Shown in pieces: positions 1 through 8,532 of a DNA stretch of 64,000 nucleotides. This DNA is from an uncultured Stenotrophomonas sp. (lineage in GTDB: Bacteria; Pseudomonadota; Gammaproteobacteria; Xanthomonadales; Xanthomonadaceae): contig NZ_CAMFIA010000002.1 in the NCBI RefSeq assembly GCF_945952405.1, positions 186,001 through 250,000 on the forward strand. The letters are read 5' to 3'. Below the pieces are notes generated by a model. That model was not told the DNA's origin. It did not search any database and worked only from the letters and a program-made list of their open reading frames with translations. Made by a program: the position numbers and the translations under genes. How positions within the stretch are numbered: the stretch's first letter is position 1; each line of letters begins with the position of its first letter.

Positions 1-149
1 TCGCCGCGGCCGATCACCGAGATCGAATCGAGCGTGGTGGCCGACGGCGCATCGGCAGCGGGGGCGGTTTCAGCAGCGGCAAGCGACGGCAGCGAAGCAC
101 AGACCATCAGGGCCAGCAGAGTGCGGCGAAGCGGAGCGTGGGACGGCAT
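1..149 (-). CDS. N-terminus of a probable TonB-dependent receptor (partial)
   Basis: Only the first 49 codons lie in the window; the gene runs off the left edge. The start at 149 gives a clean Sec signal peptide (MPSHAPLRR, then a hydrophobic stretch ending ASLPSLAAA), followed by an acidic/Thr linker and TTLDSISVIGRG. The pattern 'TLDSIxVxGRG' right after a signal peptide resembles the TonB box and plug start of outer-membrane TonB-dependent receptors. That family would import siderophores, haem or other nutrients, but the substrate cannot be read from this fragment. It lies on the same strand as dnaB, 226 bases downstream of it. The signal peptide is clear; the receptor assignment is inference. 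Confidence 0.55.
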   Translation of the reverse strand, partial: MPSHAPLRRTLLALMVCASLPSLAAAETAPAADAPSATTLDSISVIGRG

Positions 150-309
150 GGGGGCGGATTCCTTGGGCGCGCTGGACGCCGAAGGGCGGCGTCGAAGGAC
201 AGCAGCGGCGGAATCGTAGAAGCGGCGCGTTACATGTCATTTACACGCCACGTACGGAACTTCGGGCTTTCGAATGGTGTGCAGGGCTCCGCGGCCACGC
301 AAACGCAAA

Positions 310-331
310 GAGCCGGGCATCGGCCCGGCTC
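310..331 (-). terminator. Hairpin terminator after dnaB
   Basis: Nine-base arms GAGCCGGGC/GCCCGGCTC around a 4-base loop are followed on the minus strand by TTTGCGTTTG. It sits about 45 bases past the dnaB stop and would separate dnaB from the receptor gene downstream. Confidence 0.6.
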
Positions 332-351
332 CGCGTCATCGCAAGGCGCCC

Positions 352-368
352 GCCGGCCAGCGGCCGGC
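352..368. repeat. SMAG-type REP palindrome
   Basis: GCCGGCC-AGC-GGCCGGC, the Stenotrophomonas REP core, seven bases from the dnaB stop codon. The same core recurs at 10531-10549, 10577-10599 and 22883-22899. Confidence 0.7.
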
Positions 369-375
369 ACGCCGC

Positions 376-1806
376 TTATTCGAACGAACCCACCGAATCG
401 TGGGCCAGGTTGTCGAAGCGGGTGTACTCACCGAAGAACTTCAGCTTGCACGAACCGGTCGGGCCACCACGGTGCTTGCCGATGATGATCTCGGCCAGGC
501 CCTTGTCCGGTGAGTTTTCCTTGTTGTAGTAGTCGTCGCGGTAGATGAACACGATCATGTCCGCGTCCTGCTCGATTGCGCCCGATTCACGCAGGTCGGC
601 CATCACCGGGCGCTTGTCGGTACGCGTTTCCAGCGAGCGGTTGAGCTGCGACAGCGCGATCACCGGCACGTGCAGTTCCTTGGCAAGGCCTTTCAGCGAT
701 CGCGAGATTTCCGAAATTTCGGTCGCGCGGTTTTCACTGTTGCCCGGCACGCTCATCAGCTGCAGGTAGTCGATCACCACCAGGCCCAGGTCATGCTCGC
801 GCTTGAGGCGGCGGCACTTGGAACGCAGCACTTCCGGCGATACGCCCGGCGTGTCGTCGATGAAGATCTTGGTTTCCTTCAGCATCTTGATCGCGCTGGT
901 GACGCGGCTCCAGTCCTCGTCTTCCAGCTGGCCGGTACGCAGGCGCTGCGCGTTGATGCGGCCATTGGAGGAAATCAGGCGCATCGCCAGCTGCGAGGCC
1001 GACATTTCCATCGAGAACACCGCCACGCCCTTCTTCGACTTGATCGCCGCGTACTCGGCGATGTTCAGCGCGAAGGTGGTCTTGCCCATCGCCGGACGTG
1101 CCGCCAGGATGATCAGGTCAGTCGGCTGCAGGCCGGCGGTCATCGCATCGAAGTCGTTGTAGCCGGTCGGCAGGCCGGTGATGTTGCCGCCATTCTCGAA
1201 TCGATTGCGCAGTTCCTCGAAGGCGTCCTTCAGCGCGCCCGGCATGGCCACGAAGTCGGTACGGCCGCGCGCGCCCTGCTCGGCGATGGCGAACACGCTC
1301 TTTTCCGCCGACGCCAGCAGCTCGCTGCTGTCACGGCCTTCAGGCTGGAAACCGTCGTTGACGATGTCGGTGCCGACCTGGATCAGCTGCCGCAGCACCG
1401 CCTTGTCACGCACGATCTCGGCATAGGCCACGATGTTGGCCGCCGACGGCGTGGTGCTGGCCAGCTCGATCAGGTAGGCGCCATCGCCGACCAGCTCCAG
1501 CTTGCCCTGCGATTCGAACCACTCGCCCAGGGTCACCGCGTCGAACGGACGTTCGCGCTCGGACAGCTCGCGGATGGCCCGGTAGATCATCTGGTGATCG
1601 CGGCGGTAGAAGTCGCCTTCGGTCAGCTGGTCATTGACCCGGTCGTATGCCTCGGGCGCCAGCATCAGGCCCCCCAGCACCGCCTGCTCGGCTTCCACCG
1701 AATGCGGCGGAACCCGCAGCTGGTCGATGCGCGACTCGTCGCGATCGCGATCGAAGCCATCACCGCGCTCTCTGCGGTTGGAACGGAAGCCGGGAGGAGC
1801 GGACAT
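376..1806 (-). CDS. dnaB: Replicative DNA helicase DnaB
   Basis: Hexameric ATP-dependent 5'-3' helicase that unwinds the chromosome at the replication fork in the cytoplasm and binds primase. The 476-residue product has the usual DnaB length. The N-terminal domain (about residues 25-130, VPPHSVEAEQAVLGGLML...) is followed by the RecA-like core: GLPTGYNDFDAMTAGL, Walker A ARPAMGKTTFALN, Walker B LGLVVIDYLQLM, DLRESGAIEQDADMI and the arginine-finger segment KHRGGPTG. The frame stays open upstream to 2028, but the start at 1806 is chosen because AGGAAA lies about 10 bases before it and the protein then matches family length. The extra upstream codons run through repeat-rich DNA. Confidence 0.97.
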   Translation of the reverse strand: MSAPPGFRSNRRERGDGFDRDRDESRIDQLRVPPHSVEAEQAVLGGLMLAPEAYDRVNDQLTEGDFYRRDHQMIYRAIRELSERERPFDAVTLGEWFESQGKLELVGDGAYLIELASTTPSAANIVAYAEIVRDKAVLRQLIQVGTDIVNDGFQPEGRDSSELLASAEKSVFAIAEQGARGRTDFVAMPGALKDAFEELRNRFENGGNITGLPTGYNDFDAMTAGLQPTDLIILAARPAMGKTTFALNIAEYAAIKSKKGVAVFSMEMSASQLAMRLISSNGRINAQRLRTGQLEDEDWSRVTSAIKMLKETKIFIDDTPGVSPEVLRSKCRRLKREHDLGLVVIDYLQLMSVPGNSENRATEISEISRSLKGLAKELHVPVIALSQLNRSLETRTDKRPVMADLRESGAIEQDADMIVFIYRDDYYNKENSPDKGLAEIIIGKHRGGPTGSCKLKFFGEYTRFDNLAHDSVGSFE

Positions 1807-2153
1807 GCTGCGGTGTTTCCTGCAAAAGTGGGCCAGATCAGTGTAGGCATGCGCCAGCCCCGACGGCGATGGACAAGCCTGTGGATAAGCCGTGGAGAAA
1901 CGGGGGATATCCGCCGATGCGTGGCCATGCTGGCGTGGAGGTGTCGCACTGCCTGCGACGAGCGCCGTTGCGGCACCCGAGCGGTGCATTATCGCAGATC
2001 GGGCGGCCAGGGTCGGATCCCGTGCCACGCACGGGCTCTCGCCCGCTCAGCTGGACGTGGGGTCAGAGCCCGCCACTGCGCGACGGGATCCGACCCCGGG
2101 CATGGCTGGGGTCGGATCCTTCTGCAAAGCAGAGGGCTCCGGCCCCATCGGTC
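1807..2153. repeat. Intergenic palindrome cluster (GGGGTCRGATCC class)
   Basis: No gene is supported in these 347 bases. There are three degenerate inverted repeats built on GGGTCGGATCC/GGATCCGACCC: 2009-2040, 2059-2097 (GGGGTCAGAGCCC...GGGATCCGACCCC) and 2108-2146. The dnaB promoter should lie near 1807-1990, but I see no convincing -35/-10. The same palindrome class occurs at 19989-20077, 26465-26503, 27181-27227 and 29981-30007. Confidence 0.7.
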
Positions 2154-2714
2154 TCAAGCGCCCTTGGCGTGCACGGCGATCAGCGCCAGGAACCGGTCCA
2201 CGTAGCCCTGCAGGAAGGTCTTCGTACCGTCGTTGTGGAGGGTGCCGTCGGCATCGATCAGGCCGTCCTTGAAGTGGATGAACGCCTCCGGCTGGCCAAG
2301 CACGTGCATGTCCAGGAAGGCCAGGCTGTTGCGCAGGTGCTGCTGCGCCACAGCCGTGCCGATCTGGCCGATGGAGGCGCCGATCACCGCTGCCGGCTTG
2401 CCGGCGAAGGCGCTGTCGCCATACGGCCGCGAACCGATGTCGATGGCGTTCTTCAGCACGCCCGGCACCGACCGGTTGTATTCAGGGGTCACGAACAGCA
2501 CCGCATCGGCGGCACGGACCTGGTCCTTGAGCCGGGTCCCCTGCGGCGGATACTGGCCATCGAAATCCTGGTCGTACAGCGGCAGGTCGCCGATCTGCAC
2601 GTACTGGAAGCGTGCACGGTCGCCGGCGATCTTCTCCAGCGCATGGGCCAGCTTGCGGTTGCAGGAGTCCTTGCGCAGGCTGCCGACGAACACGGCGATG
2701 GTAGGAACGGACAT
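2154..2714 (-). CDS. NADPH-dependent FMN reductase (ChrR/azoreductase-like)
   Basis: A 186-residue cytosolic flavodoxin-fold enzyme that uses NAD(P)H and FMN to reduce quinones, azo dyes or chromate. The FMN phosphate loop is visible at the N-terminus (VGSLRKDSCNRKLA). The signature TPEYNRSVPGVLKNAIDIGSRP follows at about residues 75-96, and a central glycine-rich segment GASIGQIGTAVAQQ after it. Length and motifs match the COG0431/YieF group. It is a single gene between dnaB and asnB on the same strand, and a gap of about 65 bases separates it from asnB. The physiological substrate cannot be told from sequence. Confidence 0.9.
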   Translation of the reverse strand: MSVPTIAVFVGSLRKDSCNRKLAHALEKIAGDRARFQYVQIGDLPLYDQDFDGQYPPQGTRLKDQVRAADAVLFVTPEYNRSVPGVLKNAIDIGSRPYGDSAFAGKPAAVIGASIGQIGTAVAQQHLRNSLAFLDMHVLGQPEAFIHFKDGLIDADGTLHNDGTKTFLQGYVDRFLALIAVHAKGA

Positions 2715-2780
2715 CGGGACATACTCCTCACGGTGCGGGAGGCCCAGCCTAGTCGCCGGGCCCGTGCCGCGCGGTGAAGA

Positions 2781-4724
2781 TCAGCCGCCGGAAACGCCCG
2801 CGCGCACCTGCCGCCAATGCGCCTGCCAGGCCTGGAACATCAGCACGTTCCAGAGATGGGTGTGCCACTTGCGCTGGCCGCCGAGGAACTGCTGCCAGAG
2901 CGGCTGTACCGCCGCCGCCGACAGCACGCCCTCGCGCTCCAGCCGTGCCGGCTGCAGCAGGTCCTCGGCCCACGGCCGCAGGTCACCCTTCAGCCAGTCG
3001 CTGACCGGCGCACCGAAACCGCGCTTGGGCCGGTGCACCATCGACGGCGGCACGTAGCGGCCCAGCACGCGCTTGAGCAGCACCTTGCTGGTCGTTTCGC
3101 TGCGCTTGAAGCCCAGCGGCAGCGACCAGGCAAACTCGGCCACGCGCCAGTCCAGCAGGGGCGCACGTGCTTCCAGGCTGACCGCCATCGAGGTACGGTC
3201 GACCTTGCACAGCAGGTCGTCCGGCAGGTAGGTCACGTAATCGGCCAGCATCATCGCGTCGGCGGGCGTGCCGGCGCCATGCAGCGGGTCGGCCAGGTCA
3301 TAGAAGCTGCCTGCCGCCTGTGCCCCTGGCACCGCCGCCGCCGGATCGCGCCAGCGCGAGATACGGTTGCGGTACACATCGCCGATACCGCGTGCGCCGG
3401 ACTCGGCCAGCAGCGCGGCCAGCCCTCCGGTCCGCGACGCCTCGCCCTGCTGCTGCGCGCGCGCGCCCATCCAGCGCCGCAGCGGGCCCGGCACCCGGCC
3501 CAGCATCTGCCAGTTGCGCAGCGCGCGCACATAGCGGGTGTAGCCGAAGAACAGCTCATCGCCGCCATCACCGGACAGCGCCACGGTCACGCCCTGCCGC
3601 GCCAGGCGTGCGACCAGTGCGGTCGGCACCTGCGAGGCGTCGGCGAACGGCTCATCGAACATCGCCGGCAGCTGCGGGACCACGGCCAGCGCATCGGCGC
3701 CGCTGACATAGAGCTCGGTGTGGTCGCAGCCCAGGTGCGTGGCCAGCTCCCTGGCCAGCGGCGCCTCGTCGTGGCCCGAACCGGTGAAACCGATGCTGAA
3801 GCTGTGCACCGGCTGCCCGCTCTGCGCCTGCATCAGCGCAGCCACCAGCGATGAATCGGTACCGCCGGACAGGAACACGCCCACCGGCACGTCAGCCACC
3901 ATGCGCAATGCCACGGCGTCACGCAGCAGTGCGTCCAGCTGCTCCTCGGCGTCTTCGATCCGCCCCTGGAACGGTGCGGCCAACGCAACCTGCATGCGCG
4001 CACGTGCATCCCAATAGGGTCGTTGCGCCTGTTCCGGACGATGCGCGGCCGCACCCGCGGCCACGGTCGCGGCATCCAGGCACAGCACGCGGCCCGGCAT
4101 CAGCTTGTAGCAGCGCTGGTGGATGCTGTGCGGTGCCGGGATGTAATCCAGCCGCAGTAGCAGGGTGAGTGCGTCGCGGTCGATGTCGTTGTCGAATGCC
4201 GGGTGCTGCCACAACGCCTTCAGTTCGGACCCGAACACCAGCGTGTCACCGGCCCAGCCGTAATACAGCGGCTTCTTGCCCACACGGTCGCGGGCCAGCC
4301 ACAGGCACTGCTGCTGGCGGTCCCACAGGGCAATCGCGAACATGCCGTTGCAACGCTGCAGGGTCTCTTCCAGGCCCCACTGCAGGATCGCCGCCAGCAG
4401 CACTTCGGTATCCGAATGGCCGCGGAAGCTGTGCCCCAGCGGCTCCAGCTCGGCACGAAGGGCGGTGAAGTTGTAGACCTCGCCGTTGTAGGCCATCACA
4501 TAGCGGCCATCGGACGACGCCATCGGCTGGTGGCCCAGCGGGGACAGGTCGAGGATGCTCAGCCGACGGTGCGCCAGCGCGATGCCAGCCCCGGCATCGA
4601 CCCAGCTGCCGCCATCATCCGGCCCGCGGTGGTGCAGCGCCTCGCCCATGGCCAGGACCTGCGCCTGCAGCACCTCGGCCGACGCCACCGGCGTCGGCAA
4701 CAACATTCCCGCCAATCCACACAT
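2781..4724 (-). CDS. asnB: Asparagine synthase (glutamine-hydrolysing)
   Basis: Transfers ammonia from glutamine to a beta-aspartyl-AMP intermediate, or to a related carboxylate in specialised homologues. The N-terminal class II amidotransferase domain (about residues 1-210) begins with the nucleophile Cys2 (MCGLAGML) and has RLSILDLSPLGHQPM and AYNGEVYNF. The C-terminal synthetase domain carries the PPi loop FLSGGTDSSLVAALM at about 290-305 and ALSGDGGDELFFGYTRY. At 647 residues it is longer than E. coli AsnB (554) and nearer the AsnB-like enzymes of secondary-metabolite and polysaccharide loci. It starts three bases after the stop of the fused E1 dehydrogenase, so the two are almost certainly cotranscribed. 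The acceptor may therefore not be aspartate. Confidence 0.93.
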   Translation of the reverse strand: MCGLAGMLLPTPVASAEVLQAQVLAMGEALHHRGPDDGGSWVDAGAGIALAHRRLSILDLSPLGHQPMASSDGRYVMAYNGEVYNFTALRAELEPLGHSFRGHSDTEVLLAAILQWGLEETLQRCNGMFAIALWDRQQQCLWLARDRVGKKPLYYGWAGDTLVFGSELKALWQHPAFDNDIDRDALTLLLRLDYIPAPHSIHQRCYKLMPGRVLCLDAATVAAGAAAHRPEQAQRPYWDARARMQVALAAPFQGRIEDAEEQLDALLRDAVALRMVADVPVGVFLSGGTDSSLVAALMQAQSGQPVHSFSIGFTGSGHDEAPLARELATHLGCDHTELYVSGADALAVVPQLPAMFDEPFADASQVPTALVARLARQGVTVALSGDGGDELFFGYTRYVRALRNWQMLGRVPGPLRRWMGARAQQQGEASRTGGLAALLAESGARGIGDVYRNRISRWRDPAAAVPGAQAAGSFYDLADPLHGAGTPADAMMLADYVTYLPDDLLCKVDRTSMAVSLEARAPLLDWRVAEFAWSLPLGFKRSETTSKVLLKRVLGRYVPPSMVHRPKRGFGAPVSDWLKGDLRPWAEDLLQPARLEREGVLSAAAVQPLWQQFLGGQRKWHTHLWNVLMFQAWQAHWRQVRAGVSGG

Positions 4725-4727
4725 GCA

Positions 4728-7007
4728 TCAGGGTTCCTGCGCCAGTTCAAGGGCGGCGCCAATCACTGCATTGTCGCTTGGAAGCCCGAACATTGCTGCC
4801 CCCGCCAGCGGGGTATAGGTATCGGCACCGCAGACCCGGCGCAGCGGCAGGTGGCCGAACCCGGCCTCGACCAGGGCGGTGACCACGCCCTCGCCCACCC
4901 CGCCGCTGTGGCGACCCTCGTCCAGCACCAGCACGCGCCGGGCGCTGGCCGCCTGGGCGGCGATGAAGCCGGCATCCAGCGGCACCAGCCAGCGCAGGTC
5001 GACCACCCTTACCTGCCAGCCCAGTTGCTGCTCGATCGCCCGCGCCGCACGCAGGGCCATCGGCACGCCGTTGCCGTAGGTGTAGATCACCAGGTCCCCG
5101 GCATCCGCCGCATAGACCCGGCCCTCGCCCAGCACCAGTGCCTGGCCCTGGGCCGGGTAGTCGAACAGCCACTGGCCATCGCCGGCTTGGTGCAGGTCCT
5201 TGCTCATGTACAGCGCGATCGGCTCCAGCAGCACCGTCACCCGCCCGTCCACCCGCGCCAGCGCAGCCAGCGTGCGCAGCATCATCACCGCATCGTCGCC
5301 ACGCGACGGGCAGCCCACCACCAGGCCCGGGATGTCGCGCAGCGCGGTGATCGAGTTGTCATTGTGGAAGTGGCCGCCAAAGCCCTTCTGGTAGCCCAGC
5401 CCCGCCACCCGCACCAGCATCGGGTTGCGGTACTGGTCGTTGGAGAAGAACTGCAGCGAACAGGCTTCACCGCGCACCTGGTCAATGGCGTTGTGCAGGT
5501 AGGCCAGGTACTGGATCTCGGGGATCGGCAGCATGCCCATGTTGGCCAGGCCCTGCGCCATGCCCAGGATCATGGTCTCGTCCAGCAGCGTGTTGAACAC
5601 CCGGCGCGGGCCGAAGCGGCGCAGCAGGTCCTTGCTGACGGTGTAGACGCCACCCTTCTGCGCCACGTCCTCGCCGAACAGCAGGCTCTGCGGATACTTC
5701 GCCAGCAGTTCCTGCAGGCCGTGATTGATCTGGACCGCCAGATGCCGCGGTGGCTGCCGCTCGGGCAGTGCCTCGGCGCCGCCATACAGGGCTTCGCGCG
5801 CCTCGGCGGGCACCGCGCGCCGCGCTTCGGCCTGTACGGCGGCCGGGGTATACGGTGCCAGCGGTGCCATCACCTCCTGCAGCGACTGCAGCTTGGCGCT
5901 GCCTTCGGCATCGGCGGCCGCCGCCATGCAGCGCGCGCGCATCGTCTCGTAGGCCACCTCGATGGCGGCTGCATCCATCCAGCCCGACTCCATCGCAATC
6001 TGCGCCGAGCGCAGCAACGGATCCTGCGCCTCGGCGGCACACAGCTCCGGCAGCGCGCGCCATTCCACCTCGAAGTCGGTGCCGGCGTGGCCCATCAGGC
6101 GCGTGGTGCGCAGGTGCAGGAAGGTCGGTCGCCGCGTGCGCCGGCAGTGCTGCACGGCCGCCTGCACCTGCGCATGGCCACTGGCCAGGTCGAGCCCGTC
6201 GGCGAAGAAGTAGTCCAGGCCCGGCTGGCGGCTGAAGCGCTCGGCAATCCAGCCCTCCGGCGTCTTCACCGAGATGCCCAGGCCGTTGTCCTCGCAGACG
6301 AACAGGATCGGCGCCGGAAGTTTCTGGTAGGCCGACCACATGGCGGTGTTGAACGCCGTCTGCGCGGTGGCATGGTTGGCCGATGCATCACCGAACGAGC
6401 ACAGCACGATGCTGTCGGCCGGGATCGGCAACGGCTGGCCGAGCCGCTTGCCGCTCTCGATCGCAAGCGCGGTACCCAGCGCCTTCGGCAGGTGCGAGGC
6501 GATGGTCGAGGTCTGCGGCAGCACCCACAGCGGCTTGCTGCCCCATACCTTGTGACGACCCCCGCTGGCCGGATCCGCCGCGCTGGCGGCGAACGACAGC
6601 GCGGCATCGCGCAGCGGGTCGATGCCCGGCACCTGCCGCGAACGCTCGGCCATGAAAGCGCCGGAGCGATAGTGCAGGAATGCCGGATCGGTATGCCGGC
6701 AGGCCCGCGCCAGCAGCGCATTGCCTTCATGGCCGGAGGAACCGATGGTGTAGAAGACCTTGTTCTGCACGCGCAGCACGCGCGCCATCAGGTCCAGCTG
6801 GCGGCTGGCCAGCTGCGAGTCGAACAGCTCATCGAAGGCGGCGGCGCTGAGCGTACTGCCCGGCAGGATCGGCGCATCCGCTGCCGGCCGCGGACGCGGG
6901 GTGCCGCGCCAGCCACGCACCGCATCGAGGAAATTGACGTCGCACACTTCGGCGCGGTTGAGCACGCGCATGCGTGCGGGAATCGGATCTGGAACCACAG
7001 CGAACAT
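4728..7007 (-). CDS. Fused alpha/beta subunit thiamine-diphosphate dehydrogenase E1
   Basis: A 759-residue protein joining both halves of a 2-oxoacid dehydrogenase E1. The alpha half (about 1-390) has the ThDP site CSFGDASANHATAQTAFNTA...VCEDNGLGIS and ends with THLRTTRLMGHAGTD-like text. The beta half (about 420-759) begins LAVQINHGLQELLAKYPQSLLFGEDVAQKGGVY and ends with the transketolase C domain (VVDLRWLVPLD, VLVLDEGRHSGGVGEGV). It would decarboxylate a 2-oxoacid and pass the acyl group to a lipoyl-E2. GGAGGG six bases before the ATG fixes the start. No E2 or E3 gene is nearby; the only partner is the asparagine synthase three bases downstream. Branched-chain oxoacid dehydrogenase is the closest class, but the true substrate is unknown. 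Confidence 0.88.
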   Translation of the reverse strand: MFAVVPDPIPARMRVLNRAEVCDVNFLDAVRGWRGTPRPRPAADAPILPGSTLSAAAFDELFDSQLASRQLDLMARVLRVQNKVFYTIGSSGHEGNALLARACRHTDPAFLHYRSGAFMAERSRQVPGIDPLRDAALSFAASAADPASGGRHKVWGSKPLWVLPQTSTIASHLPKALGTALAIESGKRLGQPLPIPADSIVLCSFGDASANHATAQTAFNTAMWSAYQKLPAPILFVCEDNGLGISVKTPEGWIAERFSRQPGLDYFFADGLDLASGHAQVQAAVQHCRRTRRPTFLHLRTTRLMGHAGTDFEVEWRALPELCAAEAQDPLLRSAQIAMESGWMDAAAIEVAYETMRARCMAAAADAEGSAKLQSLQEVMAPLAPYTPAAVQAEARRAVPAEAREALYGGAEALPERQPPRHLAVQINHGLQELLAKYPQSLLFGEDVAQKGGVYTVSKDLLRRFGPRRVFNTLLDETMILGMAQGLANMGMLPIPEIQYLAYLHNAIDQVRGEACSLQFFSNDQYRNPMLVRVAGLGYQKGFGGHFHNDNSITALRDIPGLVVGCPSRGDDAVMMLRTLAALARVDGRVTVLLEPIALYMSKDLHQAGDGQWLFDYPAQGQALVLGEGRVYAADAGDLVIYTYGNGVPMALRAARAIEQQLGWQVRVVDLRWLVPLDAGFIAAQAASARRVLVLDEGRHSGGVGEGVVTALVEAGFGHLPLRRVCGADTYTPLAGAAMFGLPSDNAVIGAALELAQEP

Positions 7008-7096
7008 CGAACACCCTCCGTGTCGTTGTCAGCAACCGTCGTACCTTTCGCAGGACTTCATTTTTCCCGGCCCGGGTGGCGAACCGTCATCGCGCG

Positions 7097-7753
7097 TCAC
7101 GCCGCCTCGAAGCGCGCACGCACCTCGGCGGTCACCGCCGGCATCGGCAGGAAGCGGGGCTGTTCACGCACGCGCTGCAACCAGCCACGCACTTCCGGGA
7201 AGCGCTCCAGGCTGATGCCGCCCTCGCCTGCCACGTCGGTATAGGCGAACAGCGCGATGTCGGCGATGCCGTACTCGTTGCCGGTGAACCAGCGCGCCTG
7301 GCGCAGGTGCTGTTCCATCACCGCCAGCGCACTGGCAGCCCGCTCATGCAGCCGCGGCAGCTCGGCGCGGCGCGGCGAGTCGGGCGCGGTCCAGCCGCGG
7401 ATGAACCGTGCCACCGCTACGCACGGTTCATGCGTGTACTGCTCGAAGAACATCCAGCTCAGTGCCTGTGCGCGCTCCCAGCCATCGCTGGGCAGGTACG
7501 GCGTGCCTTCGGCCAGCCAGAACAGGATCGCATTGGATTCGGTCAGCACGCGGCCGTCGTCGCGGACGATCAACGGCACCTTGGCGTTCGGGTTGAGCGC
7601 CAGGAATTCGGGGCTGTGGGTCTGGCCGTGGGCACTGTCCACCTCCACCCAGCGATAGCGGCTGCCGAGCTGCTCCAGCAGCAGGCGGACCTTGTGGCAA
7701 TTGCCCGAGACCGACATGCCATGCACGGTCAGCGGGACGCGCTCTTCCACCAT
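7097..7753 (-). CDS. Glutathione S-transferase family protein
   Basis: A 218-residue soluble GST. The thioredoxin-fold N-domain holds VHGMSVSGNCHKVRLLLEQ (the SGN region takes the catalytic Ser/Cys position), the cis-proline segment NAKVPLIV and the glutathione-binding LTESNAILFWLA. The all-helical C-domain holds the N-capping motif GNEYGIADIALFAY. Of two nearby ATGs, the one at 7753 is preferred because GGAGC precedes it at good spacing; the alternative at 7765 adds four residues. The frame is open far upstream, but that part has no GST character. It would conjugate or reduce electrophiles with glutathione; the substrate is unknown. It is tandem with the GNAT gene upstream. Confidence 0.88.
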   Translation of the reverse strand: MVEERVPLTVHGMSVSGNCHKVRLLLEQLGSRYRWVEVDSAHGQTHSPEFLALNPNAKVPLIVRDDGRVLTESNAILFWLAEGTPYLPSDGWERAQALSWMFFEQYTHEPCVAVARFIRGWTAPDSPRRAELPRLHERAASALAVMEQHLRQARWFTGNEYGIADIALFAYTDVAGEGGISLERFPEVRGWLQRVREQPRFLPMPAVTAEVRARFEAA

Positions 7754-7862
7754 TGCCTGCTCCATCGGATCCGGCCGGCGGCCGGCTGCGTGCAGTCTGG
7801 CAAGCGCGCCGGTGAATGCCAAGCGCGGGTGCAGCATGGCGGTGCGGCCATGCCGGCGTGGC

Positions 7863-8405
7863 TCAACGCGTGCGCTGCCGCCACTGCTCGCGCGACTGCC
7901 CCCAGATCTGCATCGGCTTGTCGTTGTACGGCGGCGGCAGTTCACCCATGCGCAGCAGGCTGCTGCCCAGCTTGCGAGCGACCGCCCGCGAGTTTTCGTT
8001 GTTCTCGGCGATGGTGTGGATGACTTCATCCCAGCCCAGCACATCGAACGCCCAGTCGATCGCCGCGACCGCCGCTTCCGGCGCATAGCCCCTGCCCCAG
8101 CTGGCATGGCGGATGCCCCAGCCCACTTCGGTACCCGGCCAGTCCTGCGGTTGCCACGGCCCCATCCGTCCGATCCAGTCGCCACTGGATTTCTCGATCA
8201 CACTGAACATCGAGAAGCCGAACAGCTGCCAGGCGCCCGCCAGGCTGCAGAAACCGCGCCAGGCCACCGAGGGTGCCTGCACCCCGCCCAGGGTGCGCAT
8301 GGTTTCCTCGTCGGCGCAGAACGCCAGGTAGGGTTCGTAGTCCTCGCGCAGCAGCGGGCGCAGGATCAGGCGCTCGGTTTCCAGGCGCAGGTCGAAGATG
8401 CTCAT
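7863..8405 (-). CDS. GNAT N-acetyltransferase (RimJ/RimL type)
   Basis: A 180-residue acetyl-CoA-dependent transferase of the Acetyltransf_3 group. It opens with the typical LRLETERLILRPLLREDYEPYLAF and has the beta-bulge segment GTEVGWGIRHASWGRGYAPEA, where the RG-GYA run replaces the Q/RxxGxA acetyl-CoA loop. It then has VIHTIAENNENSRAVARKLG, the standard 'N-x-x-S' acceptor side of the family. GGAG lies about 9 bases before the ATG at 8405. The protein or small molecule acetylated is not predictable. Separated by 109 bases from the downstream GST on the same strand. Confidence 0.9.
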   Translation of the reverse strand: MSIFDLRLETERLILRPLLREDYEPYLAFCADEETMRTLGGVQAPSVAWRGFCSLAGAWQLFGFSMFSVIEKSSGDWIGRMGPWQPQDWPGTEVGWGIRHASWGRGYAPEAAVAAIDWAFDVLGWDEVIHTIAENNENSRAVARKLGSSLLRMGELPPPYNDKPMQIWGQSREQWRQRTR

Positions 8406-8532
8406 GCCGACTCCATGTCGAGGGGAGTGCAGCATGATGGCCGATCCCGGACCGCGCGGGATGAATTGCAGCCCCCGCAACGAAACGGGCCGGCATGCGC
8501 CGGCCCGTTCGATACTGCGTGCTGCGACCGGT

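Noticed and set aside
670..2205. 511-codon open frame opposite dnaB
   Set aside because: Overlaps dnaB completely, runs into palindromic repeats and shows no recognisable domain.
4203..7244. 1013-codon open frame on the plus strand
   Set aside because: It lies opposite asnB and the fused E1, both with full domain motifs. High GC leaves the antisense frame open; the translation is His/Gln/Arg-rich with no domain.
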